Below are positions 47,643 through 57,861 of a stretch of 64,000 nucleotides of DNA, piece by piece. The stretch covers positions 1 through 64,000 of the forward strand of contig CACKKY010000002.1 of the NCBI GenBank assembly GCA_902600855.1, written 5' to 3'. Positions within the stretch are counted from its first letter, which is position 1. Each line of letters opens with the position of its first letter. This DNA is from an uncultured Pelagibacteraceae bacterium (lineage in GTDB: Bacteria > Pseudomonadota > Alphaproteobacteria > Pelagibacterales > Pelagibacteraceae). Below the pieces are notes generated by a model that saw nothing but the letters and a program-made list of their open reading frames with translations, had not been told where the DNA came from and did not search any database. A program made the position numbers and the translations under genes.

Positions 47643-48993
47643 TCTGACAAATCCTGAAGTAGCAATCTTAATGATGGGTGTATTTTTATTTGCAGTCCTA
47701 CTTGGTTTTCCAATCGCATTCACTTTAATGGCGATGGGAATAGGATTTGGTTATTATGCATATTACGATCCAGTCTTAATGGACCACCTCTTCGATAATA
47801 GAATATTTTCTTTATTTGTTAAAAATACTTATACCGTTATGGATAATAACGTACTTACTGCGGTGCCTCTCTTTTTATTTATGGGATATTTGGTAGAGAG
47901 AGCTGGGATTGTTGCTAAATTATTCTTTGCAATAAGATTGGCTGCTCATAGATTACCAGCATCAATGGCTGTTGCAGCTTTAATAACGTGTACTTTATTT
48001 TCAACAGCCACAGGAATTATTGGTGCAGTCGTAACTTTGATGGGTTTACTTGCTTGGCCAGCAATGGTTAAAGCAGGTTACGATAAAAAATTTGCTTCAG
48101 GAATTATTTGTTCAGGAGGATGTTTGGGTATTTTGATCCCTCCAAGTATAATGTTAATAGTTTACTCAGTTATTGCTCAATTATCACCCTTAAGACTATT
48201 TGCAGCAGCTATATTTCCAGGTCTCTTATTGGCAGGCCTCTATATTGCTTATGCTGTAACTAGAGCTTGGCTTAACCCAGCTATAGCACCTAGACCTCCT
48301 ACAGAAGATATACCTCCTAGAGCAGAAATCTTAAAAGAGGTATTAGTTTCATTTGTACCTTTGTTTGGATTGATAATGTTGGTTCTTGGAACAATTTTAG
48401 CTGGAATAGCGACACCAGCAGAGGCAGCAGCGGCAGGAGCTTTTGGAGCGTTAATTCTTTCTTGGTTTTATAAAACTCTTAAGTGGCAAAATTTTAAAGA
48501 GTCTGTTTTTTTAACTGCAAAAACTACAGCAATGATTATGTGGTTGTTCATTGGTTCTTGGACATTTTCATCAGTATTTTCTTATTTAGGTGGACATGAA
48601 GTTTTTGAGCATTTCTTTACATCAATAAATATAACGACGTGGCAGTTTTTAGTTATTACTCAAATTATAATCTTTCTTTTGGGTTGGCCACTGGAATGGA
48701 CAGAAATTTTAATTATTTTTGTTCCAATTTTTTTACCTTTATTAGAAATTTTTGGAGTTAATCCATATTTTTTTGCAATGTTGATTGCTTTAAATTTACA
48801 GACATCCTTTTTAACACCACCAATGGCCATGTCGGCCTACTATCTAAAAGGAGTGCAAAAAACAAATGTTGAACTAATGGAAATATTTAGAGGTATTATG
48901 CCATTTTTAGGGATTGTAGTTTTTGCAATGTTTTTAATGTATATGTTTCCAGCAATAGCATTATGGTTGCCCGAAACTTTGTTCGCACAATAA
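47632..48993 (+). CDS. TRAP transporter large permease (DctM)
   Basis: LLGFPIAFTLMAMGIGFGYY, VPLFLFMGYLVERAG, ASGIICSGGCLGILIPPSIMLIVYSVIAQLS, SFLTPPMAMSAYYLKGV. Confidence 0.96.
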   Translation: MLFSLTNPEVAILMMGVFLFAVLLGFPIAFTLMAMGIGFGYYAYYDPVLMDHLFDNRIFSLFVKNTYTVMDNNVLTAVPLFLFMGYLVERAGIVAKLFFAIRLAAHRLPASMAVAALITCTLFSTATGIIGAVVTLMGLLAWPAMVKAGYDKKFASGIICSGGCLGILIPPSIMLIVYSVIAQLSPLRLFAAAIFPGLLLAGLYIAYAVTRAWLNPAIAPRPPTEDIPPRAEILKEVLVSFVPLFGLIMLVLGTILAGIATPAEAAAAGAFGALILSWFYKTLKWQNFKESVFLTAKTTAMIMWLFIGSWTFSSVFSYLGGHEVFEHFFTSINITTWQFLVITQIIIFLLGWPLEWTEILIIFVPIFLPLLEIFGVNPYFFAMLIALNLQTSFLTPPMAMSAYYLKGVQKTNVELMEIFRGIMPFLGIVVFAMFLMYMFPAIALWLPETLFAQ

Positions 48994-48996
48994 AAA

Positions 48997-50324
48997 ATGA
49001 TAGATATTTTTTCATTAAAAGTTGAAGAACTTTCAGCTAAAATAAAAGACTCACAGTTGACATCAGTTGAAATTTGTAAAAAATATATTGAAAGAATAAA
49101 CAAATTCGAGAAGGATGTAAAAGCTTGGGCGCACTTTAATAAGAAGCTTTTAATGGAAAAGCTTCTGAAGCTGACGATTATAGAAGATCTGGAAAACCAA
49201 CAGGCCCTTTGCATGGAATACCAATAGCCATAAAGGATATTATAGGAACTTTGGAAATGCCCACAGAGTGTGGAACAGTGATTAGAAAAGGTAAATCTTA
49301 TTCACAAAATGCTGAAATAGTTGATTTGCTTCTTTCAGCAGGCGCAATTATAATGGGAAAAACAGCCACCTCGGAACTTGCTTACCTTAGTCCTTCTAAA
49401 ACGACCAATCCACATGATCATACTAGAACACCGGGGGGGTCTTCCAGTGGATCAGCTGCAGCGGTAGCTTCTTATATGGCACCACTGTCAATTGGATCAC
49501 AAACGGGAGGTTCAGTAATAAGACCAGCATCTTATTGTGGAGTTGTAGGATATAAACCAACTTATGGATTAATTTCTAGAAATGGTGTTTTAAAAACATC
49601 TGAAAAGCTGGATCATATAGGTGTTTTTGGTAGATCGGTCGAAGATGTTGCGTTACTAGCAAAAGTTTTAATTAAAAAGGACAATCATGACCTTGCCACA
49701 ATCCATTATTCTACAAATGAAATGTTGTCCGAAACTAAAAAAGGACCATTATTTGAACCTAAATTTATTTTTTATAAAACAGATTCTTGGAAATTAATCG
49801 AAAAAAAATCAAGGGAGTCATTTGAATATTTTATTGAGTCTTTTAAAAAAAATATAGAGGTTTTTGATACCCCATCTTATTTTAAAGATATTCATAAATA
49901 TCATCAAATTATTCATGAAACTGATTTAGCTAATAATTTTAGTGTTTATTATAAAAAATATAAAAAAAAATTATCTAAATTTATGCAGAATGCAATTTCA
50001 AAAGGAAATAAGCATTCAGCAAAAGATTATGCTGAAGCAATTGATTTCATAAAAAGAAGCTATGAATCTTATGAAGAGGTATTTGAAGATTATCATGGTG
50101 TATTATCGCCTTCTAGCCCAGGTGTGGCCCCAAAAGGCTTAAAAAGTACAGGTACTGCAGAATTTAATAGAGTTTGGTCATATTTAGGTACACCTTGTAT
50201 TTCATTACCTTTACTTCAAGGTGAAAATAATATGCCTCTTGGTGTACAATTAATTGGAGCAAAATACGATGACCATAGATTTTTAGGTATTGCTAATTGG
50301 CTAGAAAAAGAATGTAATACTTAA
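48997..50324 (+). pseudogene. amidase (GatA-like signature family) interrupted by a -1 frameshift
   Basis: N-terminal ORF 48997-49227 and C-terminal ORF 49209-50324 join into one amidase if one A is added to the A-run at 49157-49160 (...LLMEKASEADDYRRSGKPTGPLHGIPIAIKDII...); C-terminal part carries PGGSSSGSAAAVASYMAPLSIGSQTGGSVIRPASYCGVVGYKPTYG. Confidence 0.85.
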
Positions 50325-50325
50325 T

Positions 50326-50502
50326 ATGCAAAAGTTTACAACCTTTCTTGGCTCTTTGCTTGCTATAGCTTTCTTAGTAGGGCTTGCAACTACTTTAACA
50401 AGATCAACCATGATTAGTTTTTTTGATGTATTGCCAGTATATATCTTAATGGCTATTGCTATTTTTATGATGGTATATGAAGCCTTCTTCGATAAAAAAT
50501 AA
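50326..50502 (+). CDS. small hypothetical membrane protein (58 aa)
   Basis: MQKFTTFLGSLLAIAFLVGLATTLTRSTMISFFDVLPVYILMAIAIFMMVYEAFFDKK; two TM helices, fills the gap between amidase and EamA; below the length cutoff of the supplied ORF track. Confidence 0.65.
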   Translation: MQKFTTFLGSLLAIAFLVGLATTLTRSTMISFFDVLPVYILMAIAIFMMVYEAFFDKK

Positions 50503-50514
50503 ATTTAAATTGAA

Positions 50515-51414
50515 TTGCCTAACAAAAAGAATATTTTAGCATTATCACTTTTATTTATTCAACCAATTTTTATGGCCTCTAATCTAGTAGTTGCTAGAGG
50601 AGGAGTTGAATTTGTCCCCCCAATTTCACTAGCATTTTGGAGATGGACGGCAGTTTTTATAATTCTTTTACCATTTACATTTATGTCTCTAAAAAAGAAT
50701 TATAAAATTATTGTAAAAGAGTATAAAAAATTATTTTTTTTAGGTACAATGGGTTGCGGTGTATGTGGAGCTTTCCCCTTTTTAGCGGGCGAAACTACAA
50801 CAGTTACCAACATGGGAATTATTTATACCTCATCACCAATATTTATAATTTTTATTTCGAGTTTATTTTTTGGTGAAAAAATCAATTTTATTAAAATTAT
50901 TGGATTAATAACTTGTTTAACAGGTGTATTTGCAATTATCATCAAAGGTGATTTAGACCTATTAATTAATCTAAAATTTACAAGAGGTGATTTATGGATG
51001 TTAGCCGCTTCGATAGGTTGGGCTCTATATTCTATTTATCTATTTTATTGGAAAACTGAACTTCAAATATTTCAAAGATTTGCACTAATCGCTTTATTTG
51101 GAGCTGTCAGCTTATTTCCTTTTTATATTATTGAGGAATTAATCTTTCAAAAAACTATATTTAATTTAAATTTTTTCTTTTGGGTTATATTTGCAGCTAT
51201 ATCCCCAGGAATTATAGCTTTTATTTTATATTCGAAAGCTCAAGAAACGCTTGGCGCATCTCTGACTGGTTTTACTCTATATGTTTTTACAGTATATGCA
51301 GCAATTTATGGCTTTTTCCTTTTTGATGAAAAATTGGAATTTTTTCATTACATTGGAACAATTTTAGTATTTTTTGGCGTATATTTAGCAAAAAAAAATG
51401 AAAATAAGTCGTAG
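50515..51414 (+). CDS. DMT (EamA) family transporter
   Basis: Ten-TM pattern with SNLVVARGGVEFVPPISLAFWRW, YTSSPIFIIFISSLFFGEKI, LYVFTVYAAIYGFFLFDEKLEFFHYIGTILVFFGVYLAKK; TTG start. Confidence 0.92.
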   Translation: MPNKKNILALSLLFIQPIFMASNLVVARGGVEFVPPISLAFWRWTAVFIILLPFTFMSLKKNYKIIVKEYKKLFFLGTMGCGVCGAFPFLAGETTTVTNMGIIYTSSPIFIIFISSLFFGEKINFIKIIGLITCLTGVFAIIIKGDLDLLINLKFTRGDLWMLAASIGWALYSIYLFYWKTELQIFQRFALIALFGAVSLFPFYIIEELIFQKTIFNLNFFFWVIFAAISPGIIAFILYSKAQETLGASLTGFTLYVFTVYAAIYGFFLFDEKLEFFHYIGTILVFFGVYLAKKNENKS

Positions 51415-52216
51415 GAATTTTCTGGTGGAAATAGTTATCGGCATCATTGTTATCTATATAGGTGTACTTATCGCACTTTTTATATTTCAAAGAAATTTAA
51501 TGTACCATCCAAATGAAAATAATTATTTTGGTGATAAGTTGGAAGTTGAAATTGAAAATGTAAAAATTACAACATCAGATAATATAAATTTATTAGGTTG
51601 GTTTCATAATAAAGACCTTAATAAATTTAAAACAATTGTTTATTTTCATGGAAATGCAGGAAGACTAGATAATAGAATTTATAAATTAAATTATTTTAAA
51701 AATATGGATGTAAATTTTTTAATAATTGCTTGGAGAGGGTTTAGTGGAAATAAGGGTAAACCTTCTGAGGAAGGGCTTTATGAAGACGGTAAAAGTACAA
51801 TTGAGTGGCTTAAAAATTTAGGTGTCACCGAAAAAGATATTATTCTCTATGGAGAGTCTCTCGGTACTGGAATTGCAACAGAAATCGCACAAAATAATGA
51901 ATTTGCGGGATTGATATTAGAAACACCTTTTACATCAATGACTGAAGCAGCAAAAAATTTTTACCCATATATACCTGTTGGGCTTTTATTAAAAGATAAA
52001 TACCAAAATGATAAAAAAATCAAAAATATTAATATTCCTCTATTTGTTATGCATGGTGAGTCAGATCAAATTGTTCCTTTTTGGATGGGAAAAAAAATAT
52101 ATGAGATAGCTAATCAACCTAAATACTCATATTTCACGAAATATGACGACCATATGATGGAATTTGATGAAAATCTTGTTTTAGCACTTAATGCATTTAT
52201 TAAAAGTTTAAATTAA
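51398..52216 (+). CDS. alpha/beta hydrolase (BEM46/ABHD13-like)
   Basis: VYFHGNAGRLDNR, WRGFSGNKGKPSEEGLYEDG, LYGESLGTGIATEIA, LETPFTSMTEAA, MHGESDQIVPFWMG. Confidence 0.93.
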   Translation: MKISRRNFLVEIVIGIIVIYIGVLIALFIFQRNLMYHPNENNYFGDKLEVEIENVKITTSDNINLLGWFHNKDLNKFKTIVYFHGNAGRLDNRIYKLNYFKNMDVNFLIIAWRGFSGNKGKPSEEGLYEDGKSTIEWLKNLGVTEKDIILYGESLGTGIATEIAQNNEFAGLILETPFTSMTEAAKNFYPYIPVGLLLKDKYQNDKKIKNINIPLFVMHGESDQIVPFWMGKKIYEIANQPKYSYFTKYDDHMMEFDENLVLALNAFIKSLN

Positions 52217-52265
52217 GCCACATTCCTAACAAAGATTTTACAAATTTTTTCTTAAGAATTATTAT

Positions 52266-52829
52266 GTGAAAAAAATCATTTTATCTGTTCTAATACTTTT
52301 TTTTTTAAAAAACATAGCAATTGCTGAAAATGAATTATCATTAGTTGATAATTTATTTCATATCGATCAAATGAATTCACATAATAAAAATTTTGCTCTT
52401 TATTTCAAAGCAAGAGAAAAAGCAATTTTAGCAAAAGGAGAAAAAAGTAATTATATAAATGATTTTCCTAAAGATCTTTATATTTATGATTATAAAACAG
52501 AGGAGTCATCACCATTGATTTCCTATGAGTGGTTTCCAACTAGAGCCAAGTATTTTTTAGAAGAATATAATTTTCCAGTATTTCCAGATGATTTTGCCTA
52601 TTATCTTTTAAAAGATAATAAAACATTAGTGATGATTAGTGCTATTAAAAGTTTAAATGCAAATTTTAAATTTGATATTGTTGAAAGGAAATTAGAACTA
52701 TATCCATTGAATGGAAAATTTGATTTTATAATCTCATCAATAGCAAAAAATTGTGGACACTATAAATTTGATGAAAATTACAAATGTAGTTTTTATAAAC
52801 CTTTAATTTCTAGTACTTTAATTAATTAG
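52266..52829 (+). CDS. secreted hypothetical protein
   Basis: GTG start, signal peptide MKKIILSVLILFFLKNIAIA; no recognised family. Confidence 0.65.
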   Translation: MKKIILSVLILFFLKNIAIAENELSLVDNLFHIDQMNSHNKNFALYFKAREKAILAKGEKSNYINDFPKDLYIYDYKTEESSPLISYEWFPTRAKYFLEEYNFPVFPDDFAYYLLKDNKTLVMISAIKSLNANFKFDIVERKLELYPLNGKFDFIISSIAKNCGHYKFDENYKCSFYKPLISSTLIN

Positions 52830-53739
52830 TTTGAGTAAATGCTTGAGCAAATTTTTCTGCTTCAAAAATTTGTAAATCATCTTCTTTTTCTCCCAGCCCT
52901 AAAGCGATAATAGGAAGTTTATATTTTTTTGCGACAGCTAAGAGAATACCTCCTTTAGCTGTTCCATCCAATTTGGTCATAATAAGACCAGTTATAGGAA
53001 TTATTTTATTAAATTCCTCAACTTGATTAATAACGTTTTGTCCTGAGGTTGCGTCTAAAACTAAAATAACTTCATGAGGTGCATTGGGATCAATTTTTTT
53101 TGTTACATTTGCTATTTTTTTAAACTCTTCCATTAAATTTTTTTTATTTTGTAATCTTCCAGCTGTATCAATTAATATTTGATTAAAATTATTATTTATT
53201 GCTCGTTCAATAGCTTTATAAGTTACCGATGCAGGATCAGATCCTTGAGAAGATTTTGTAATTTCAACATTGACTTTCATTGCCCAATTTTCTAATTGTT
53301 CAATAGCCGCGGCTCTAAAAGTGTCGGAGGCTGCAAGCATAACTTTATTTCCATTGAATTTTAAAATTTTACTAATTTTTCCAATAGTTGTTGTTTTCCC
53401 GACTCCATTGACACCTGCAACTAATACGGCATTAATTTTTTCTTTTTTTTTAAAAAATTTACTATTTTCAAGTGGTTTCATTAAAGAAACAATATAATTC
53501 ATTAATATAGAATTTATTTCTTGAGCAATATCTTTTTTTGGATCAATTTTACTATTTGAAATTATCTCTTTAATCTCAGATGAAGCTGTAACACCAACAT
53601 CAGATTTAATTAGATATTCCTCAATTTTATCTAGTGTCTCATCATCTATCTCTTTTTTAACAACTATGTCTCTTAAACCTGATGTTAAAGCAGAGGCACT
53701 CTTTTTAAAACCTGATTTAAATTTTTCAAAAATTCCCAT
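52822..53739 (-). CDS. ftsY: signal recognition particle receptor FtsY
   Basis: VLVAGVNGVGKTTTIGKI, MLAASDTFRAAAIEQLENWA, LIDTAGRLQNKKNLMEE, ITGLIMTKLDGTAKGG. Confidence 0.97.
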   Translation of the reverse strand: MGIFEKFKSGFKKSASALTSGLRDIVVKKEIDDETLDKIEEYLIKSDVGVTASSEIKEIISNSKIDPKKDIAQEINSILMNYIVSLMKPLENSKFFKKKEKINAVLVAGVNGVGKTTTIGKISKILKFNGNKVMLAASDTFRAAAIEQLENWAMKVNVEITKSSQGSDPASVTYKAIERAINNNFNQILIDTAGRLQNKKNLMEEFKKIANVTKKIDPNAPHEVILVLDATSGQNVINQVEEFNKIIPITGLIMTKLDGTAKGGILLAVAKKYKLPIIALGLGEKEDDLQIFEAEKFAQAFTQTN

Positions 53740-54563
53740 TAGATTTTAATTTCAATATTTTTAATATCTGAAACCGGCCCCTTCATATGAATGCTATTAT
53801 TTTGATCAATAGAAATTGACAATTTTCCAGTCGAAAATTCAATATCAACTTTATTATCAACAAGTTGATTTTGTTTTGCAGCAAATGCAGTAGCGCATGC
53901 AGCTGTTCCACATGCTTTTGTTAGACCAGCACCTCTCTCCCATACCCTAACTTTGATCAATTTTTTGTTTACAATTGTAGCTAAAGTAACATTACACTTT
54001 TCAGAAAAAAATTCATGATTTTCAATCTCTGGTCCAATTTTTTGGATGTTAAAATTGTTATTATTATCAACAAAAAATATTATATGTGGGTTACCAACAT
54101 TGATAGCTGTCCCACCAGTATGTTCGTTATTATTTTTGTCAGTAATTTTAATATTTAAATTATTTGTATTTAAGTTTTTAGATAATGGTATTTCGTTCCA
54201 CTCTGTTTTACCAATACCTATTTCTGTTGAAACTATTCTGTCTCCTAATATTTCAGATTTTAAATTTCCAGATAATGTGGTTAAAACTATTGAATTTTTA
54301 TTACTTTCTTTTGCTAATAAATTTGCAACACACCTAGTTCCATTTCCGCATGCTCCTGAGGTGCTACCATCTGAATTATAAAATTCTAGTGAGGCATCAG
54401 ATATCTCATTTTTTTTAATAATAATTAACTGATCACAACCAATAAATTTTCTGTCACAAATTTTAACTATTTGATCTTTACTTAAATTTGTAACATTTTG
54501 TCTATTATCTATGATTACAAAATCATTACCTAAACCGTCCATTTTATAAGCTTTAATATCCAT
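53739..54563 (-). CDS. dapF: diaminopimelate epimerase
   Basis: KMDGLGNDFVIID, FYNSDGSTSGACGNGTRCVA, NVGNPHIIFFVD, VRVWERGAGLTKACGTAACA. Confidence 0.97.
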   Translation of the reverse strand: MDIKAYKMDGLGNDFVIIDNRQNVTNLSKDQIVKICDRKFIGCDQLIIIKKNEISDASLEFYNSDGSTSGACGNGTRCVANLLAKESNKNSIVLTTLSGNLKSEILGDRIVSTEIGIGKTEWNEIPLSKNLNTNNLNIKITDKNNNEHTGGTAINVGNPHIIFFVDNNNNFNIQKIGPEIENHEFFSEKCNVTLATIVNKKLIKVRVWERGAGLTKACGTAACATAFAAKQNQLVDNKVDIEFSTGKLSISIDQNNSIHMKGPVSDIKNIEIKI

Positions 54564-54623
54564 AAATAGATACTTAACTTATTTATTGACTTTTTGAACC
54601 TCTATTATAGGTTGCTATCGTTT

Positions 54624-54724
54624 CCGCAAAAACACTAAATTTGCGGTGTCTTTGGTATCAAAGAGATCGACACTAGTCAGCGAGGGTTCGCCCACTAGTG
54701 CGGTTACTGCTGTGTGAAATAAAT
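54624..54724 (+). ncRNA. candidate structured 5' leader of ffh (three consecutive hairpins)
   Basis: P1 CCGCAAA/TTTGCGG (54624-54646); P2 TCTTTG-gtat-CAAAGA (54649-54664); P3 CACTAGT/ACTAGTG (54671-54700) with inner GCGA/TCGC or GGG-TTCG-CCC. Confidence 0.65.
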
Positions 54725-56083
54725 ATGTTTGAAAACTTAACAAATAAATTTGAGGAAATTTTTTCTTCTTTAAAAAAAGCCCCTTCACTAGATGAAGCTC
54801 AGGTAGACGAAGGTTTAAGAGGAATTAGACAAGCTTTATTGGAAGCTGATGTTTCCCTTGATGTTGCTAAAGATTTTATAGAAAAAGTAAAACCAAAAGC
54901 TCTTGGACAGGAAATTATTAGATCAACTTCACCTGGAGATATGGTTGTTAAAATTGTTTATGATCAACTAGTTAATCTATTAGGTGAAACTAATAATGAC
55001 CTTAATTTAAATGCTGTTCCACCAGTACCTATGATGCTAGTAGGTCTTCAAGGATCAGGTAAAACTACCACCACAGCTAAGTTAGCAAAATACTTAGAGG
55101 AAAATAAGAAGAAAAAAGTGATGATGGTTAGTTTGGATATTTACAGACCAGCAGCACAAGAACAGCTTAGATCTTTAGGTGAACAAAATAATATTTTGAC
55201 ACTTCCTATAATTGAAGGTCAACAACCAACAGATATTTGTAGAAGAGCTATTAGTGCTGCAAATCTTAATGGTGCAGAAATTATTTTATTTGATACCGCT
55301 GGAAGAACTCAAATTGATTTACAAATGATGAGTGAAATTAAACAGATAGAAAGTGTAATAAATCCTACAGAAACTATTTTGGTTGCAGACTCATTAACGG
55401 GACAAGTTGCAGCATCTGTAGCAAAAGAATTTAAAAATACTGTAAATCTTTCAGGAATAATTCTAACTAGAGCTGACGGCGATGCTAGAGGTGGGGCAGC
55501 CGTTAGTATGAAATATGTTTCAAATATCCCAATAAAATTTTTAGGTATAGGTGAAAAAATTGATAACCTAGAGGTTTTTCATCCTGATAGAATAGCTAAT
55601 AGAATTCTTGGTATGGGAGACATCGTATCTCTTGTAGAAAAAGCTGCTCAAGATTTAGGAGAAGAAAATATTAAAAAGGCTGAAGAAAATTTAAAAAAAG
55701 GTCAATTTTCTATGCAAGATTATCTTACACAGCTAAGACAAATGAAAAAAATGGGTGGAATTGAAGGCATAATGTCATTTATGCCTGGAGTTTCAAAAAT
55801 CAAATCTCAAATGGACTCTGCTGGAATTGATGAGAGTATTATTACAAAAAATGAAGCAATCATTTTATCAATGACTAAAAAAGAAAGAGAGAACCCAAAA
55901 ATAATTGATGGTTCTAGAAAAAAAAGAATTGCTAATGGCTCTGGCACAGATCCGGCCACTATCAATAAATTGCTTAAGCAATTTAAAATGATGTCTGAAA
56001 TGATGAAAAAGATGTCAAAAGGAAATCTGAAAGGTATGTCTGATAAAGGAATACCGCCAGAGCTATTTAATCAATTAAAATAA
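54725..56083 (+). CDS. ffh: signal recognition particle protein Ffh
   Basis: [95 protein letters not shown] at 54725 preferred over GTG at 54698. Confidence 0.97.
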   Translation: MFENLTNKFEEIFSSLKKAPSLDEAQVDEGLRGIRQALLEADVSLDVAKDFIEKVKPKALGQEIIRSTSPGDMVVKIVYDQLVNLLGETNNDLNLNAVPPVPMMLVGLQGSGKTTTTAKLAKYLEENKKKKVMMVSLDIYRPAAQEQLRSLGEQNNILTLPIIEGQQPTDICRRAISAANLNGAEIILFDTAGRTQIDLQMMSEIKQIESVINPTETILVADSLTGQVAASVAKEFKNTVNLSGIILTRADGDARGGAAVSMKYVSNIPIKFLGIGEKIDNLEVFHPDRIANRILGMGDIVSLVEKAAQDLGEENIKKAEENLKKGQFSMQDYLTQLRQMKKMGGIEGIMSFMPGVSKIKSQMDSAGIDESIITKNEAIILSMTKKERENPKIIDGSRKKRIANGSGTDPATINKLLKQFKMMSEMMKKMSKGNLKGMSDKGIPPELFNQLK

Positions 56084-56097
56084 TAAAAGGAGAACGA

Positions 56098-56574
56098 ATG
56101 TTAAAATTAAGATTATCAAGAGGTGGAACAAAAAAACGACCTGTGTACAAAGTTGTTGTTGCAGATAGTCGTTTTGCAAGAGATGGGAGATTCATTGAGA
56201 AAGTAGGTTTTTTTAATCCTCTTTTGCCAAAAGATAAAAAAGAAAGAGTTGGTCTTGAGGCTGAGAGAATTAAATATTGGTTAGGTCAAGGCGCTCAACC
56301 AACAACAAGAGTTGCAAGAATTTTAGGTGAGAATGAATTAATAGAAATGCCTGCAAACGGAAATAATCCTTTAAAAGCAATTCCAAAAAAAGATAGAAAA
56401 AAAGAAGGTGAAGAAGCTCCTAAAGCAGAAGCTCCTAAAGCAGAAGCAGCACCGTCAGCAGAAGCAGCACCGTCAGCAGAAGCTCCTAAAGCAGAAGCAG
56501 TACCGGCAGCTGAAGCTCCTAAAGCAGAAGCAGCACCGGCAGCTGAAGCTCCTAAAGCAGAGAAAAAAAAATAA
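56098..56574 (+). CDS. rpsP: 30S ribosomal protein S16 with low-complexity C-terminal extension
   Basis: [42 protein letters not shown], then ([13 protein letters not shown])n tail. Confidence 0.97.
   Translation: MLKLRLSRGGTKKRPVYKVVVADSRFARDGRFIEKVGFFNPLLPKDKKERVGLEAERIKYWLGQGAQPTTRVARILGENELIEMPANGNNPLKAIPKKDRKKEGEEAPKAEAPKAEAAPSAEAAPSAEAPKAEAVPAAEAPKAEAAPAAEAPKAEKKK
56416..56562 (+). repeat. degenerate tandem repeat in the 3' end of rpsP
   Basis: Repeats of GCTCCTAAAGCAGAA and GCAGCACCGTCAGCAGAA / GCAGCACCGGCAGCTGAA units. Confidence 0.9.
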
Positions 56575-56588
56575 TTTAAATATAATTT

Positions 56589-57275
56589 ATGTGGCAAGCT
56601 CAAATCTATACACTTTATCCAGAGTTATACCCAGGGCCTTTATCTAAAGGTCTATATGGAAAAGCTCTAGCAAAAAATTTGTGGAATTTAAAAGTAATAA
56701 ATATTCGAGATGCAGCAGAAGATAAACATAAAACAGTTGATGACACTCCCTATGGGGGTGGATCTGGCATGCTTATAAAAGCTGATGTACTTGCAAAATC
56801 TTTGGACAAAAATAAGATTAAAGGAGAAAAGATTATTTACTTATCACCAAAAGGTAAAAAATTTGACCAACATTATGCCCAAGATCTGTCAAAACAAAAA
56901 TCAGTATCTTTTGTTTGTGGACATTTCGAAGGAGTTGATGAAAGAATTTTATCTACAAGAAATATAGAAGAAGTAAGTATTGGAGATTATGTTTTATCAG
57001 GAGGTGAAACAGCATCTTTTGTTATAATAGATAGTGTGTTGAGACTTTTGCCTGGAGTTTTAGGAAATGAATATTCAAAAAAGGAAGAAAGTTTTGAAAA
57101 TGGCTTATTGGAGTATCCACAATATACAAAACCCCAAATTTGGGAAGAAAAAGCAGTCCCCGAGGTGTTATTATCGGGAGATCACAATAAAATTAAACAC
57201 TGGCGTTTATCTCAATCTGAGGCTATAACACGCGACCGAAGACCAGATTTATGGCAAAAATATAAGAAGAATTAA
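56589..57275 (+). CDS. trmD: tRNA (guanine-N1)-methyltransferase
   Basis: [80 protein letters not shown]. Confidence 0.97.
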   Translation: MWQAQIYTLYPELYPGPLSKGLYGKALAKNLWNLKVINIRDAAEDKHKTVDDTPYGGGSGMLIKADVLAKSLDKNKIKGEKIIYLSPKGKKFDQHYAQDLSKQKSVSFVCGHFEGVDERILSTRNIEEVSIGDYVLSGGETASFVIIDSVLRLLPGVLGNEYSKKEESFENGLLEYPQYTKPQIWEEKAVPEVLLSGDHNKIKHWRLSQSEAITRDRRPDLWQKYKKN

Positions 57276-57292
57276 TTTTGATAAATACAAAC

Positions 57293-57850
57293 ATGAAAAC
57301 AATTGATGAAATAAATCAACACAATGTAAAAAAAATACTTTCTGAAAAGAAATTACCAGAATTTTTTCCTGGGGACGTAGTTAAGGTTGGTGTTAGAATT
57401 ACTGAAGGAAAAAAAGAGAGAATTCAATACTTTGAAGGTGTTTGCATTGCCAAAAAAAATAGGGATTTAAATTCATCTTTCACAGTTAGAAAAATTTCTT
57501 TTGGAGAAGGAGTCGAGAGAACATTTCCTCTTTATGGAACATTAATCGACTCGATTAAAGTAATTAGATCAGGTAAAGTCAGAAGAGCAAAGTTATATTA
57601 TCTTAGAGATAGAACTGGTAAATCAGCAAGAATTGCGGAGAAAATAAGAAAAAAAATTGGAATAGATGTTGATGTTAAGCCCGAAACAGTAAATGAAGAA
57701 AATGTAGTTTCAGCTGTGGATGCTCCAAAAGAAGAAGCTCCTAAAGCAGAGACAGCATCATCAACTGAAGAGATTACAAAAGAAGAGGCACCTGTAGAAG
57801 AAACTGTTAAAGAAGAACAAAAATCAGAAAGCCCTTCAGAAAAAAAATAA
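57293..57850 (+). CDS. rplS: 50S ribosomal protein L19 with low-complexity C-terminal extension
   Basis: [58 protein letters not shown]...[23 protein letters not shown] at 57293. Confidence 0.96.
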   Translation: MKTIDEINQHNVKKILSEKKLPEFFPGDVVKVGVRITEGKKERIQYFEGVCIAKKNRDLNSSFTVRKISFGEGVERTFPLYGTLIDSIKVIRSGKVRRAKLYYLRDRTGKSARIAEKIRKKIGIDVDVKPETVNEENVVSAVDAPKEEAPKAETASSTEEITKEEAPVEETVKEEQKSESPSEKK

Positions 57851-57861
57851 TTTTTTTTTGA

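Noticed and set aside
54601-54724. 4.5S/SRP RNA gene upstream of ffh
   Set aside because: The conserved SRP core (GGTCAGG...GGAAGGAAGCAGCC) is absent; a structured mRNA leader fits better.
56295-56603. Minus-strand ORF with [19 protein letters not shown] repeats
   Set aside because: Antisense shadow of the rpsP repeat tail; the repeat composition keeps the reverse frame open.
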